From Bradyrhizobium sp. U87765 SZCCT0048 (GTDB lineage Bacteria > Pseudomonadota > Alphaproteobacteria > Rhizobiales > Xanthobacteraceae), in the NCBI RefSeq assembly GCF_018131225.1, contig NZ_JAFCMM010000001.1, forward strand, positions 2,790,001 through 2,854,000: 64,000 nucleotides of DNA, given 5' to 3'. Both the position numbers and the translations under genes were made by a program. Positions 26,158-34,718 of the stretch are shown piece after piece. The number at the start of each line of letters is the position of its first letter. Position 1 is the first letter of the stretch. Below the pieces are notes generated by a model. It had not been told where the DNA came from, did not search any database, and saw only the letters and a program-made list of their open reading frames with translations.

Positions 26158-26521
26158 CTCAGCCTCCTCTTTTTTGCCGATCGCGACCGGGCGATCGTCT
26201 TGGGCGGCACGGACGGAAGAGGATCCGAAAGGGCAATCTGTCTCACCCGGCGTGTGCGCCGAGGCTGACCACATCACACAACCTTTAAGCGATAAATAAC
26301 TCGATTATATACTTAGGGTAGCAAGAAAATGCCTCCCCATTTCTGTTTGTTTCCGTATGTCAAAATGACGCGGACACGACCTCGCGCGCCGACATGTCGG
26401 CTGCGGAAGCCGTGCAGGACGTGCGGGAGGAGTGTGGAAAGACGAATGCCGGACAGCGTGATGGATGCGCGATTGCCGCGGCCGAGCCTACGGGCGAGAT
26501 CGCTGCCGGGAAGCCAGGGCC
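26158..26521. other. Region between the two TadG paralogues
   Basis: No supported gene. The 364 bases contain the 47-bp element also found before the TadE gene (at 26275-26321), an AT-rich block around 26290-26345, and a GC-rich right half next to the end of paralogue 2. The distance from element to the next ATG is 117 bases here versus 33 at the other copy. Confidence 0.55.
26275..26321 (-). promoter_or_regulatory. Shared upstream element, copy 1 (before TadG paralogue 1)
   Basis: On the minus strand this begins CTACCCTAAG and ends CTTAAAGGTTGTGTG, 47 bases in all. The same two ends enclose an equally long, AT-rich but diverged centre in copy 2 (28659-28705). The conserved edges and length in front of two related transcription units suggest a common promoter or regulator site. 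Confidence 0.6.
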
Positions 26522-28189
26522 TCAGTTCACCAGAACAGCGCCATCGCAACGGATGCCCGTGACCCAGACCGATGCTTGCCCAAGGCTGACCCCGAGGGTC
26601 TGCAGCACGGAGGCAAGCAACTGGTCGACCGGCGCGGTCACTGCGCCGATGATGCCCGCGACCAGCGACGTAAGGCCCGGGATTGGCAGGCCGAGGCCGA
26701 GGATCTGCACGTTGAGGTTCAGGTTGCCGAGCAGGCTGGACGTCAGCGACGACAGGAACGACGTGGTGTTCACCGTCTTGCGGGTCATCGCCTGGATATC
26801 GGAATAACTGAAGTTCACGCTGGTCGGCGAACTGTTGGACATGGTGGCGTGCGCGAGGCCCGAGACCTGGATGAGACCGAGGTTGACCAGGGTCGCCGGC
26901 GGCGGATTGGGCTTGGTGGTGAAATTGCTCATGTCGGCAGGCGTCACGCCGCCGATCCACGCATCGATAATGCCGGGCGACACGCCGAGCGTCACCGTCG
27001 AGGTGCTGATATCGGGATAGCCGCACTGCAGGGCATTGAGCGTCGCGGTGCCCGGCGCCACCTCGACATAGATCGGCAGGTTGACCGCCGAAACGCTGCC
27101 GCTGCCAAGCAGCTGGATCTGCAGGAACACCCGGGTCTGGGCGGTGTGAACGCTGGCGCCGACGGAGCCGACGGTAAACCAGCTCGAGCCAACCGGCTGC
27201 TCGCCGACCGTCGCGAGCAACTGCACGCTGGCGATGCCCGGCAGGCTGAGGTTGAGCCCGGTCGCGATCTGGTTGGTGCCGTTGGCGATCACCGCCATCG
27301 CCGTCAGCATGTCGAGCAGCGAGACCGGCACGGCGACCTGGGGTGTCGAGCCCGTCACCATGCTGCCGTAGGGGCCCGGATTCAGCAGGGCCTGCGCGGT
27401 GAATTTGCTGGTGATCCCCGTCAGCGCCTGGCTGATGTTCGACAGCGCGATCGTCGCCGAGTTGTTGCCGTTGGCGTTGCGCTGCGCCGTCAACAGCGCC
27501 GAGACGAGATCGGGAAGCTTGACCTGCCCGGCGAGCAACTGGTTGTAGGTGACGCCGGTGACATTGACCTGGGTCGCCAGCGCCGACATGAACTGGAAGG
27601 CGTCCACCTGCGCGGCGAGCAGCGCCTGATAATCCATCAGCGATAACGACAACGTCGTGCCGAGCAGACTGCCCAGCAACTGGTTCAGCAAACCCGCATT
27701 CAACGACAGCAACTGCGTGCCGATCGCGAACGACGCCATCGCGCTGGTGGCGGCCGTCGCCTGGGCGCGGACATTAATGCTGTTGCTGCCGACGAGCATC
27801 TTGCCGAAATAGAGCGGTGTCTGGGTTTGAAGAGTGACCCGGACGGCATTGATGCCGGGGCCGGGCCCGGCGGCGGTGGTGAAGCGCTGCTGCGGCGACA
27901 GCGTCGAGTCTGCAACATACGTACCATACTCCACAGCCACGAGAGAGTTGGCAGGATAGTTGTTGTCCACCACCGCCGCCGTAGCGGCATTGACTGCATT
28001 GCTGAGGTTGGCGGCCGCGACGATCGCGGCCAGATCGGCCGCACTCTGGGTGCGGCGCTGGTCGAGGAAGATCGAGCCGACGTCGACGCCGAACGCAGCG
28101 AACCCGCACATCGCCAGCATCATCACCGCACCGCTGATCGCGATGTTGCCGCGACGATCGCGCCGGAACCGTCCGATGATCTGCCGCAT
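26522..28189 (-). CDS. TadG-like pilus-assembly protein, paralogue 2
   Basis: A 555-residue protein, the tandem paralogue of the gene at 24487. It has the same layout: RRGNIAISG at the start, one membrane segment (about residues 17-40), LDQRRTQSAADLAAIVAAANL, a long glycine/leucine-rich body and the C-terminus VWVTGIRCDGAVLVN, identical to that of paralogue 1. Long blocks such as NNYPA-SLVAVEYGTYVAD and LSLSLMDYQ-LL are shared. It follows TadE by 10 bases and should be co-transcribed with it. The exported body lacks a recognisable enzymatic or adhesion motif. Confidence 0.82.
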   Translation of the reverse strand: MRQIIGRFRRDRRGNIAISGAVMMLAMCGFAAFGVDVGSIFLDQRRTQSAADLAAIVAAANLSNAVNAATAAVVDNNYPANSLVAVEYGTYVADSTLSPQQRFTTAAGPGPGINAVRVTLQTQTPLYFGKMLVGSNSINVRAQATAATSAMASFAIGTQLLSLNAGLLNQLLGSLLGTTLSLSLMDYQALLAAQVDAFQFMSALATQVNVTGVTYNQLLAGQVKLPDLVSALLTAQRNANGNNSATIALSNISQALTGITSKFTAQALLNPGPYGSMVTGSTPQVAVPVSLLDMLTAMAVIANGTNQIATGLNLSLPGIASVQLLATVGEQPVGSSWFTVGSVGASVHTAQTRVFLQIQLLGSGSVSAVNLPIYVEVAPGTATLNALQCGYPDISTSTVTLGVSPGIIDAWIGGVTPADMSNFTTKPNPPPATLVNLGLIQVSGLAHATMSNSSPTSVNFSYSDIQAMTRKTVNTTSFLSSLTSSLLGNLNLNVQILGLGLPIPGLTSLVAGIIGAVTAPVDQLLASVLQTLGVSLGQASVWVTGIRCDGAVLVN

Positions 28190-28199
28190 GACGTCCTCC

Positions 28200-28625
28200 T
28201 CAGAACCCGCCGCGCGGAATCGCCGCCGAGCTGACGACGGTCGTCGGCGGTGTCGGCACGAATTTGGGCAGCGAATAAATGAAGAGACCCGACGCGTTGT
28301 AATTGACGGTCACCACGAACACGTTGGCGTTGGAGGGTGATGCCGCGGCGTTCACGGTGACGTTGCTCGCCGCGAGCAGCGGATAGGAGTTGACGTTCGA
28401 GTTGACGTAGGTCGTCGCGAGATTGCTGCGCTCGGTATCGCTGAGTCCGGCGATCGACGAGCGCGCCGCAGCCGCAGTCAGTTGCTGGACGCCATACATG
28501 ACGGCGAGATAGCCGCCATAGGTGATGATGCCGAACACCAGCATCAGGAAGATCGGCGCAATCAGGGCGAACTCGACGGCCGAGACGCCCTGCGTGCAGG
28601 CCCGAAACCGTCGAAACCGATGCAT
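28200..28625 (-). CDS. TadE-family pilus-assembly pseudopilin-like protein
   Basis: A 141-residue protein with the TadE signature: a basic head (MHRFRRFRACTQG), then VSAVEFALIAPIFLMLVFGIITYG, where the SAVEFAL Glu and hydrophobic helix resemble prepilin-like processing sites. The remainder is a small, polar extracellular domain (SDTERSNLATTYVNSNVN). TadE-like pseudopilins are thought to be cleaved by a TadV/prepilin peptidase and to assist Flp pilus assembly. The ATG at 28625 follows GGGAGAG. It is the first gene of a leftward pair with TadG paralogue 2, behind the shared upstream element. Confidence 0.87.
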   Translation of the reverse strand: MHRFRRFRACTQGVSAVEFALIAPIFLMLVFGIITYGGYLAVMYGVQQLTAAAARSSIAGLSDTERSNLATTYVNSNVNSYPLLAASNVTVNAAASPSNANVFVVTVNYNASGLFIYSLPKFVPTPPTTVVSSAAIPRGGF

Positions 28626-28658
28626 GGTGGCTCTCCCTGTCATCATCGCTGATGACAC

Positions 28659-28705
28659 CACACAACCTTTAAGTGCGAATGAATGATCAACTAAATCTTA
28701 GGTAG
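28659..28705 (-). promoter_or_regulatory. Shared upstream element, copy 2 (before TadE)
   Basis: Minus-strand ends CTACCTAAG and CTTAAAGGTTGTGTG enclose an AT-rich centre; total length 47 bases, the same as copy 1 at 26275. It lies 33 bases before the TadE ATG, which suits a promoter or activator site. Confidence 0.6.
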
Positions 28706-28880
28706 TATTTTGCTGCCGCCGGTATCAGGCGATTCACGTACGCCAGGGGCTGCTCCGCCAACCCTTCCGCGCTGCCGGCAACCTGCTAGGGTGAGCGCGC
28801 CAGGGCGAACGCGCCGCGCAAGCAGCCAACGCACCTCGAAGAAAACTCAACGAAATCCGCAGAGAAATCAGCAGGTCACC

Positions 28881-30227
28881 ATGTCCTCGAATAGCAGTGC
28901 CACCCTCGCGCCCGCCACCGCGCCGAACGACCTCGCCGCCTTCTGGATGCCGTTCACGGCCAACCGCGCCTTCAAGCGGGCGCCGCGCATGGTCGTCGGC
29001 GCCAAGGACATGCACTACTTCACGTCCGATGGCCGCAAGCTGCTCGATGGCGCCGCCGGCATGTGGTGCAGCAACGCCGGCCACAACCGTGACGCGATCA
29101 CCGCGGCGATCACCAAGCAGGCACAGACGCTGGACTATGCGCCGCCGTTCCAGTTCGGCCATCCGCAGGCCTTCGAGCTTGCGAGCCGCATCGCGGCGCT
29201 GGCGCCCAAGGACCTCGACCATGTGTTCTTCTGCAACTCCGGCTCGGAAGCCGCCGACACCGCGCTGAAGATCGCGCTCGCCTACCACAACATCCGCGGC
29301 GAGGGTGCGCGCAGCCGCCTGATCGGCCGCGAGCGCGGCTATCATGGCGTCGGCTTCGGTGGCACCGCCGTCGGCGGCATCGTCAACAACCGCAAGATGT
29401 TCGGCAACCTGCTGACCGGCGTCGATCACCTGCCCGCGACTTACAACCGCGAGCAGCAGGCGTTCAGCCGCGGCGAGCCGGAATGGGGTGCGCATCTCGC
29501 CGACGAACTGGAGAAGCTGGTCGGCCTGCACGGCGCCAACACGATCGCAGCCGTGATCGTCGAACCGATGGCCGGCTCGACGGGCGTGCTGCCGGCGCCC
29601 AAGGGCTACCTCCAGCGGCTGCGTGCGATCTGCGACGCGCACGGCATCCTGCTGATCTTCGACGAGGTCATCACCGGCTTCGGCCGTCTCGGCTTCAGCT
29701 TCGCCGCAGAACGCTACGGCGTTACCCCCGACATGATTACCTTCGCGAAGGGCGTCACCAATGGCGCGGTGCCGATGGGCGGCGTGCTGGTGCGCAATGC
29801 CGTGCACGACACCTTCATGACCGGCCCCGCCCACGCGGTCGAGCTGTTCCACGGCTACACCTACTCCGCCCATCCGCTCGCCTGCGCCGCCGGCCTCGCC
29901 ACCCTCGAGATCTACCGCGAGGAAGGCCTGTTCGAGCGCGCCCGCAAGCTCGAGCCGGTGCTGGCGGACGCGGTGATGTCGCTGAAGGACGCTCCGAACG
30001 TCGTCGATATCCGTACCGTCGGCCTCACCGCCGCGATCGACCTGTCGCCGAAGGGCACGCCGGGCCTGCGCGGCGTCGACGCGCTGAACAGCTCGTTCCA
30101 CGATCACGACCTGATGGTGCGGGCGGTCGGCGATACCCTGGCGCTGACCCCGCCGCTGATCATCAGCGAGAGCCAGATCGGCGAGATCGTCGACAAGCTC
30201 GGCAAGGTGATCCGCGCCGTCGCCTGA
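28881..30227 (+). CDS. Class III aminotransferase, omega-amino acid:pyruvate type
   Basis: A 448-residue PLP enzyme of fold type I. It transfers an amino group from an omega-amino acid such as beta-alanine, or an amine, to pyruvate. Visible residues include LAAFWMPFTANRAFK at the start and LDGAAGMWCSNAGHN. The phosphate-binding FFCNSGSEAADTALKIA, ERGYHGVGFGGTAVGG and FDEVITGFGRLG with the PLP-contacting Asp follow. The Schiff-base Lys290 is in MITFAKGVTNG. FHGYTYSAHPLACAA is typical of the beta-alanine:pyruvate branch. The ATG at 28881 was preferred, as sequence upstream is unconserved. The gene is monocistronic and ends in a strong terminator. Confidence 0.9.
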   Translation: MSSNSSATLAPATAPNDLAAFWMPFTANRAFKRAPRMVVGAKDMHYFTSDGRKLLDGAAGMWCSNAGHNRDAITAAITKQAQTLDYAPPFQFGHPQAFELASRIAALAPKDLDHVFFCNSGSEAADTALKIALAYHNIRGEGARSRLIGRERGYHGVGFGGTAVGGIVNNRKMFGNLLTGVDHLPATYNREQQAFSRGEPEWGAHLADELEKLVGLHGANTIAAVIVEPMAGSTGVLPAPKGYLQRLRAICDAHGILLIFDEVITGFGRLGFSFAAERYGVTPDMITFAKGVTNGAVPMGGVLVRNAVHDTFMTGPAHAVELFHGYTYSAHPLACAAGLATLEIYREEGLFERARKLEPVLADAVMSLKDAPNVVDIRTVGLTAAIDLSPKGTPGLRGVDALNSSFHDHDLMVRAVGDTLALTPPLIISESQIGEIVDKLGKVIRAVA

Positions 30228-30253
30228 ACGGCTGCGACAATTCCGTGCATCAC

Positions 30254-30294
30254 GCGCCTCCCCCGGGGACAACCCCGGAGGGAGGCGCTTTTTC
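30254..30294 (+). terminator. Intrinsic terminator after the aminotransferase
   Basis: A long stem built from GCGCCTCCC..CCGGGG and CCCCGG..GGGAGGCGC, with one bulged A and loop ACAA, is followed by TTTTT. The geometry is that of a strong factor-independent terminator. Confidence 0.9.
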
Positions 30295-30399
30295 ATGCCC
30301 CGGATCCGGCCTCGAATCAGCAATCATGCTATTGTGACCGCTGAATATTTCCGCCAGGGGGCGCTCGCAGGCGGCGGACGACGGGGTTTCAGGTCAGGC

Positions 30400-31833
30400 A
30401 TGATCCGCATTTCGACGATCTTCATCGCCATCTGCATGGTGCTGATCGCGGCGTCGCTCGGGTTCGTGCTGTATGCGCTCGCCGGCTTCAGCCTGCCGGA
30501 ATCGGCGATCATTGCGCTGGCGACGCTGACCTTCCTGATCCTCTACAATGCCATTTCGATGCGCATGCGCGACCGCGCCACTGCGGCGACCCAGGTCGCC
30601 GATCTGTCGCGCGGCACCACCGATCTTGCCCGCCAGGTCGTGGAATTCGGCCGCCGCCTCGCCGCCGTCGAGCAGCGCGCCGCTGCGATCGACACCGCCG
30701 CGCAGGAGCGGGCGCAGTCCGCGATGGACGAGATCAACGAGCTCGGTGCGCTGATGAAGCAGCTCGCGGTTTCGGTCGCCGCCCATGACGAGCAGCTCGC
30801 CGGCGGCGGGCGGCCCGCACAGCGGCCCGAAGCCCTGCAGGCGGCGCGGCAGGCCGGCGACCTCGAATGGGTCGATGCCGCCCCTGCCCGGCCCGCTGGG
30901 CCTCCGCCCATCCCGGCCGTCGCGCCGCGCCCAGTCGCCGTCGCGCCGTCCCATCCGCAAGTGCTGGCGGCGGTGCGCCGTGCGATCGACAGCAACCAGA
31001 TCGAACTCTACCTGCAGCCGCTGGTGACGCTACCGCAGCGCAAGGTGCGCTTCTACGAGGCGGTCTCGCGCATCCGCGACGACAACGACCAGCTCATCCC
31101 CGCGACCGACTTCATCGCCGCGGCCGAATCCGCTGGCCTGATGGGCCAGATCGACCGCATGGTGCTGCTGCGCTGCGTCCAGGTGCTGCGCCGTCTGATG
31201 GTGCGCAACAAGGATGTCGGCGTGTTCTGCAACATGTCGGCCACGACACTCGGCGATCCCGAGGCGTTCGCCCAGTGCCTCGATTTCCTGGACGCCAACC
31301 GTGCGCTGGCGCCGTCGTTCGTCCTTGAATTCAAGCAGGCGACGCTGCGCGCCCTCAGCCCTGCGGACGGCGAGAATCTCGCGGCGCTGGCGCAGCGCGG
31401 CTACCGTTTCTCGGTCGACCATGTCAGCGACCTGCGCATCGAACCGCGCGAACTCGCCGACCGCGGCGTGCGCTTCATCAAGGTGCCGGCCAGCCTGCTG
31501 CTCGACCAGAAGCAGATGTCCGCATCCGACATTCATCCGGCTGACCTGTCCGATCTGCTGGGACGTTTCGGGATCGAACTCGTAGCCGAACGCATCGAGG
31601 GCGAGCGCGCCGTGGTCGACCTGCTCGACTACGACATCCGCTTCGGCCAGGGCTACCTGTTCGCCCCGCCGCGGCCACTGCGCCCGGAGGGCGCACAGGC
31701 AAACGGCGCCGGCGAGACCGCGCCGCAGCCGGCCCGGGCGGCCAGCGCCGACATCCGGCCGGAGGCTGCACGGAGCGAGCCTGCCCGCATCACCGGCAAC
31801 GCCGCACTGGTGAGCCGTTCGCGCATGCGCTGA
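30400..31833 (+). CDS. tipF: Degenerate EAL-domain membrane protein, TipF-like
   Basis: A 477-residue protein with two N-terminal membrane helices (about 4-27 and 32-52), a coiled-coil-like helix (about 60-125), a Pro/Ala-rich linker and a C-terminal EAL fold (about 190-430). The catalytic motifs are degenerate: EAVSR replaces ExLxR, DHVSD replaces the DDFG loop, and the KxD lysine region reads IKVPAS, so phosphodiesterase activity is unlikely. NMSATTLGD, AERIEGE and GQGYLFAPP remain. This layout matches TipF, the cyclic-di-GMP-binding flagellar assembly factor of Caulobacter. No flagellar structural genes are in the window. Symbol is by analogy. Confidence 0.75.
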   Translation: MIRISTIFIAICMVLIAASLGFVLYALAGFSLPESAIIALATLTFLILYNAISMRMRDRATAATQVADLSRGTTDLARQVVEFGRRLAAVEQRAAAIDTAAQERAQSAMDEINELGALMKQLAVSVAAHDEQLAGGGRPAQRPEALQAARQAGDLEWVDAAPARPAGPPPIPAVAPRPVAVAPSHPQVLAAVRRAIDSNQIELYLQPLVTLPQRKVRFYEAVSRIRDDNDQLIPATDFIAAAESAGLMGQIDRMVLLRCVQVLRRLMVRNKDVGVFCNMSATTLGDPEAFAQCLDFLDANRALAPSFVLEFKQATLRALSPADGENLAALAQRGYRFSVDHVSDLRIEPRELADRGVRFIKVPASLLLDQKQMSASDIHPADLSDLLGRFGIELVAERIEGERAVVDLLDYDIRFGQGYLFAPPRPLRPEGAQANGAGETAPQPARAASADIRPEAARSEPARITGNAALVSRSRMR

Positions 31834-31952
31834 GCCCGTGCGGATGTGCAAGCGCCAGAAAATCCTTGAACAAGCCCGCTTGATGGACGACAGAGGGGCC
31901 CTCCTCCCCCTGAAGCCTGCCGTACGCCGGCTGGAACCGAGCGCCACGTCCC

Positions 31953-32807
31953 ATGACATCGATCCGATTTGCAGATCACCTGAGCGACCTCGCCCACGGC
32001 GTGGATATCATCCTCAGCGACATCTGGGGCGTGATCCACGACGGCTTGGTCGCATTTCCCGACGCCTGCCAGGCGCTGCAGACCTTTCGCGCCGGCGGCG
32101 GCACGGTGGTGATGATCACCAATGCGCCGCGACCGGCGGACTCGGTGCAGCGACAGCTCCGCAAGCTCGGGGTCGCCGACACCACCTATGACGCCATCGT
32201 CTCGTCAGGCGATCTGACGCGCCAGTTCATCACCGACCATCCCGGCCAGGCCGTGCACAAGATCGGCCCTGAACGCGACAACTCCGTCTTCCGCGACCTC
32301 GACGTGCGCTTCGCACCGCTCAACGAGGCCGACTACATCGTCTGCACCGGCCCGTTCGACGACGAGACCGAGACGCCCGAAGACTATCTGCCGCTGCTGC
32401 AGCAGGCGCTGGCGCGACGGCAGACGCTGATCTGCGCCAACCCCGACATCGTGGTGGAGCGCGGCGACCGGCTGATCTACTGCGCCGGCGCAATCGCGGA
32501 GTTGTACCGCTCGCTCGGCGGCGAAGTGATCTTCTACGGCAAGCCGCATCGCCCGATCTACGACCGCGCCCTCGGCATCGCCCACACCGTGCGGGGGACG
32601 ACCGAGGGTCGCGTGCTGGCGATCGGCGATTCCGTGCGCACCGACCTGACCGGCGCCAACGCCATGGGTCTCGACTGCGTGTTCCTGACACGCGGCATCC
32701 ACGCCGACGCCTTCAAGGGCATGGACCGGATGGACGACAGCGCCGTGCGCGCGTTTTTTGGCGAGACGAGCCCGCCGGTGGCGCTGATGCACGAATTGCG
32801 CTGGTAA
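31953..32807 (+). CDS. HAD-superfamily hydrolase (TIGR01459 type)
   Basis: A 284-residue phosphatase-fold protein of the NagD-like HAD subfamily. Motif I reads LSDIWGVIHDG with the nucleophile Asp23; the usual second Asp (D+2) is tryptophan, as is typical for this subfamily. Motif II is MITNAPRP, the cap lies between, Lys in FYGKPHRPIY is motif III, and GDSVRTDLTGANAMG carries the motif IV acids. A small sugar-phosphate or nucleotide substrate is likely but unknown. The ATG at 31953 begins with MTSIRFADHLSDLAHGVD. It ends just before a convergent hairpin shared with cheY. Confidence 0.88.
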   Translation: MTSIRFADHLSDLAHGVDIILSDIWGVIHDGLVAFPDACQALQTFRAGGGTVVMITNAPRPADSVQRQLRKLGVADTTYDAIVSSGDLTRQFITDHPGQAVHKIGPERDNSVFRDLDVRFAPLNEADYIVCTGPFDDETETPEDYLPLLQQALARRQTLICANPDIVVERGDRLIYCAGAIAELYRSLGGEVIFYGKPHRPIYDRALGIAHTVRGTTEGRVLAIGDSVRTDLTGANAMGLDCVFLTRGIHADAFKGMDRMDDSAVRAFFGETSPPVALMHELRW

Positions 32808-32824
32808 CACCGCGCCGAAAAGCA

Positions 32825-32851
32825 AATGGCCGGGGCGAGGCCCGGCCATTG
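32825..32851. terminator. Hairpin between HAD hydrolase and cheY (convergent)
   Basis: AATGGCCGGG/CCCGGCCATT with a short GC loop forms a strong stem between two converging genes. On the minus strand, ATTTGCTTTTCGG follows, giving a weak T-run that could terminate cheY. On the plus strand no T-run follows. Confidence 0.55.
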
Positions 32852-32890
32852 CAGGATCAATCCAGGTCGTGAGATATCCGACGTCAGCAA

Positions 32891-33283
32891 TCAGGCTGCG
32901 TGATCCGGGAACACCGCCTCGATCTTGGTCTTGAGAGTTGCGGCGTTGAACGGCTTCACGATGTAGTTGTTGACGCCCGCCTTCTTGGCAGCGATCACGT
33001 TCTCGGTCTTGGATTCCGCCGTGATCATGATGAACGGCGTCATGGCGAGGTTCGGATCGGCGCGGACCTCCTTCAGCAGGTCGTAACCGGTCATCGGTTC
33101 CATGTTCCAGTCAGAGATCACGAGGCCATACTTCTTGCCGCGCATCTTATCGAGCGCCGCCGAGCCATCGCTGGCATCGTCGATATTCTCGAAGCCGAGC
33201 TGCTTCAACAAATTGCGAATGATGCGGATCATGGTGCTGTAGTCGTCCACCACCAGGACCGGCATCGACAAATCCATCGCCAT
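32891..33283 (-). CDS. cheY: Single-domain response regulator (CheY type)
   Basis: A 130-residue receiver domain with no output domain. The acidic pair Asp13/Asp14 (VVDDYSTMIR), phosphoacceptor Asp58 (ISDWNMEP), Thr88 (MITAES) and Lys110 (YIVKPF) are all present. The sequence STMIRIIRNLLKQLGF and SDWNMEPMTGYDLL closely follow chemotaxis CheY. It is an orphan here: no kinase, receptor or motor gene adjoins it. The ATG at 33283 has GGGAG nine bases upstream. It is divergent from ribF. The TipF-like gene lies 1.1 kb away, so a motility role is plausible. Confidence 0.9.
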   Translation of the reverse strand: MAMDLSMPVLVVDDYSTMIRIIRNLLKQLGFENIDDASDGSAALDKMRGKKYGLVISDWNMEPMTGYDLLKEVRADPNLAMTPFIMITAESKTENVIAAKKAGVNNYIVKPFNAATLKTKIEAVFPDHAA

Positions 33284-33534
33284 CGCACTGTGCTCCCTTG
33301 CGCCCTCCGGCGCATCCCCCTTGATGCCGTGGCGAGATGGCCCCGCCGGCATGGCACCGCGACGAAACAGTCCCTGATCGTGACCGCCGCAGTCGCGCCT
33401 CAAGAACTAACACCAGCCCTTAAACAGCACGTTAATCGGCGGTGGCGGGCTGTTGCGAACGGCCCGCTTGACTTCCGGAACGCGGAGGCATCACCGTCCC
33501 CTCAACATCCGTCAACGATCTGTCGCAAGGTGCC

Positions 33535-34509
33535 ATGACGTCCGGCTTTACCGTTATCCGCGATACCACCCCGTCCGCCGACATCCCGCGCGGCGCAGTG
33601 GTGGCCCTGGGCAATTTCGACGGGGTGCATCTCGGCCATCGCGCCGTGATCTCGGCGGCGCTCGACATGGCGCGCGCGCACGGCCACCCGGCGCTGGCGG
33701 TGACTTTCGAACCGCATCCGCGCAGCTTCTTCAGCCCGAACACGCCACAGTTCAAACTCACCGAGCTCAACGACAAGCTGCGGCTGCTGGCGACGACCGG
33801 CCTTGCCGGCGCCGTGGTGATGACCTTCGACGCCGCCCGCGCCCGCACCCCGGCGATGGATTTCATTAACCATGATCTGATCGGCCGCCTCGGCGTCAGC
33901 GGCATCTCGGTGGGCTTCGATTTTCATTTCGGCAAGGGCCGCTCCGGCTCGCCGGCGCTGCTCGCCGCCGAGGCACCCAAGCTCGGCATCGAGGTGCACA
34001 TCCAGTCGCACATCGACGTCGAAGGCCGCGCGGTCTCCTCCACCGCGATCCGCAATGCGCTGGGACAGGGCCAGATCGACGAGGCCAGCGCGCTGCTGGG
34101 CTATCCCTGGTTTATCTCCGGCGAGGTGATCCATGGCGAGAAGCGCGGCCGCGACCTCGGCTATCCCACCGCCAATATCCGCCTCGACCCGGCCTGCGGG
34201 CTGAAGCACGGCATCTATGCGGTACGGGTCGGACGCGGCGCCGAGCGCTTCGACGGCGTCGCGAGCTTCGGCCGCCGGCCGACCTTCGACAACGGCGCTC
34301 CGCTGCTCGAGATCTTCCTGTTCGATTTCAAGGGTGACCTCTATGGCCAGCGGCTCGATATCGCCTTTATCGCCCATCTGCGCGACGAGCTGAAATTCGA
34401 CGGGATCGAACCGCTGGTCCGCCAGATGGACGAGGACAGCCGCCGGGCCCGCGTCGCCCTGGCGGCCGCCCCCGGCGCGTTCCCAAGCCTCGGAAATGTC
34501 ATCGGTTGA
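33535..34509 (+). CDS. ribF: Bifunctional riboflavin kinase / FAD synthetase
   Basis: RibF phosphorylates riboflavin to FMN and adenylates it to FAD. The 324-residue protein has the nucleotidylyl-transferase HxGH motif in NFDGVHLGHRAVI (His32/His35) and GFDFHFGKGRSG. The flavokinase domain begins near YPWFISGEVIHGEKRGRDLGYPTANI and includes ASFGRRPTFDNG. The FMN it makes should feed back on the riboswitch before ribH2 in the same window. ileS and lspA follow on the same strand, an order common in proteobacteria (ribF-ileS-lspA). Confidence 0.95.
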   Translation: MTSGFTVIRDTTPSADIPRGAVVALGNFDGVHLGHRAVISAALDMARAHGHPALAVTFEPHPRSFFSPNTPQFKLTELNDKLRLLATTGLAGAVVMTFDAARARTPAMDFINHDLIGRLGVSGISVGFDFHFGKGRSGSPALLAAEAPKLGIEVHIQSHIDVEGRAVSSTAIRNALGQGQIDEASALLGYPWFISGEVIHGEKRGRDLGYPTANIRLDPACGLKHGIYAVRVGRGAERFDGVASFGRRPTFDNGAPLLEIFLFDFKGDLYGQRLDIAFIAHLRDELKFDGIEPLVRQMDEDSRRARVALAAAPGAFPSLGNVIG

Positions 34510-34718
34510 GGCCGGTTCGGGCCTTTCCGATACCGCCGCTCTTTGCTAATGAGCAGCCATGACCGCGCGGCGCACCATCAGCCTCATTAGCGGCCCGGCT
34601 TCCGCTTGAGCGTTCCGCTCGGTGCAAGACCGGGATCTGCCTGCCATTGCCTTGAACCTTGGCCCTAAAACCTTGCGCTGAATGACTTTTCGCGCGCCGT
34701 ACCGCCGAGCCCCATCCC

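Noticed and set aside
33420..33435. TTAA-N8-TTAA upstream of cheY as a CtrA site
   Set aside because: The spacing is one base too long for the consensus, and no other half-site supports it.
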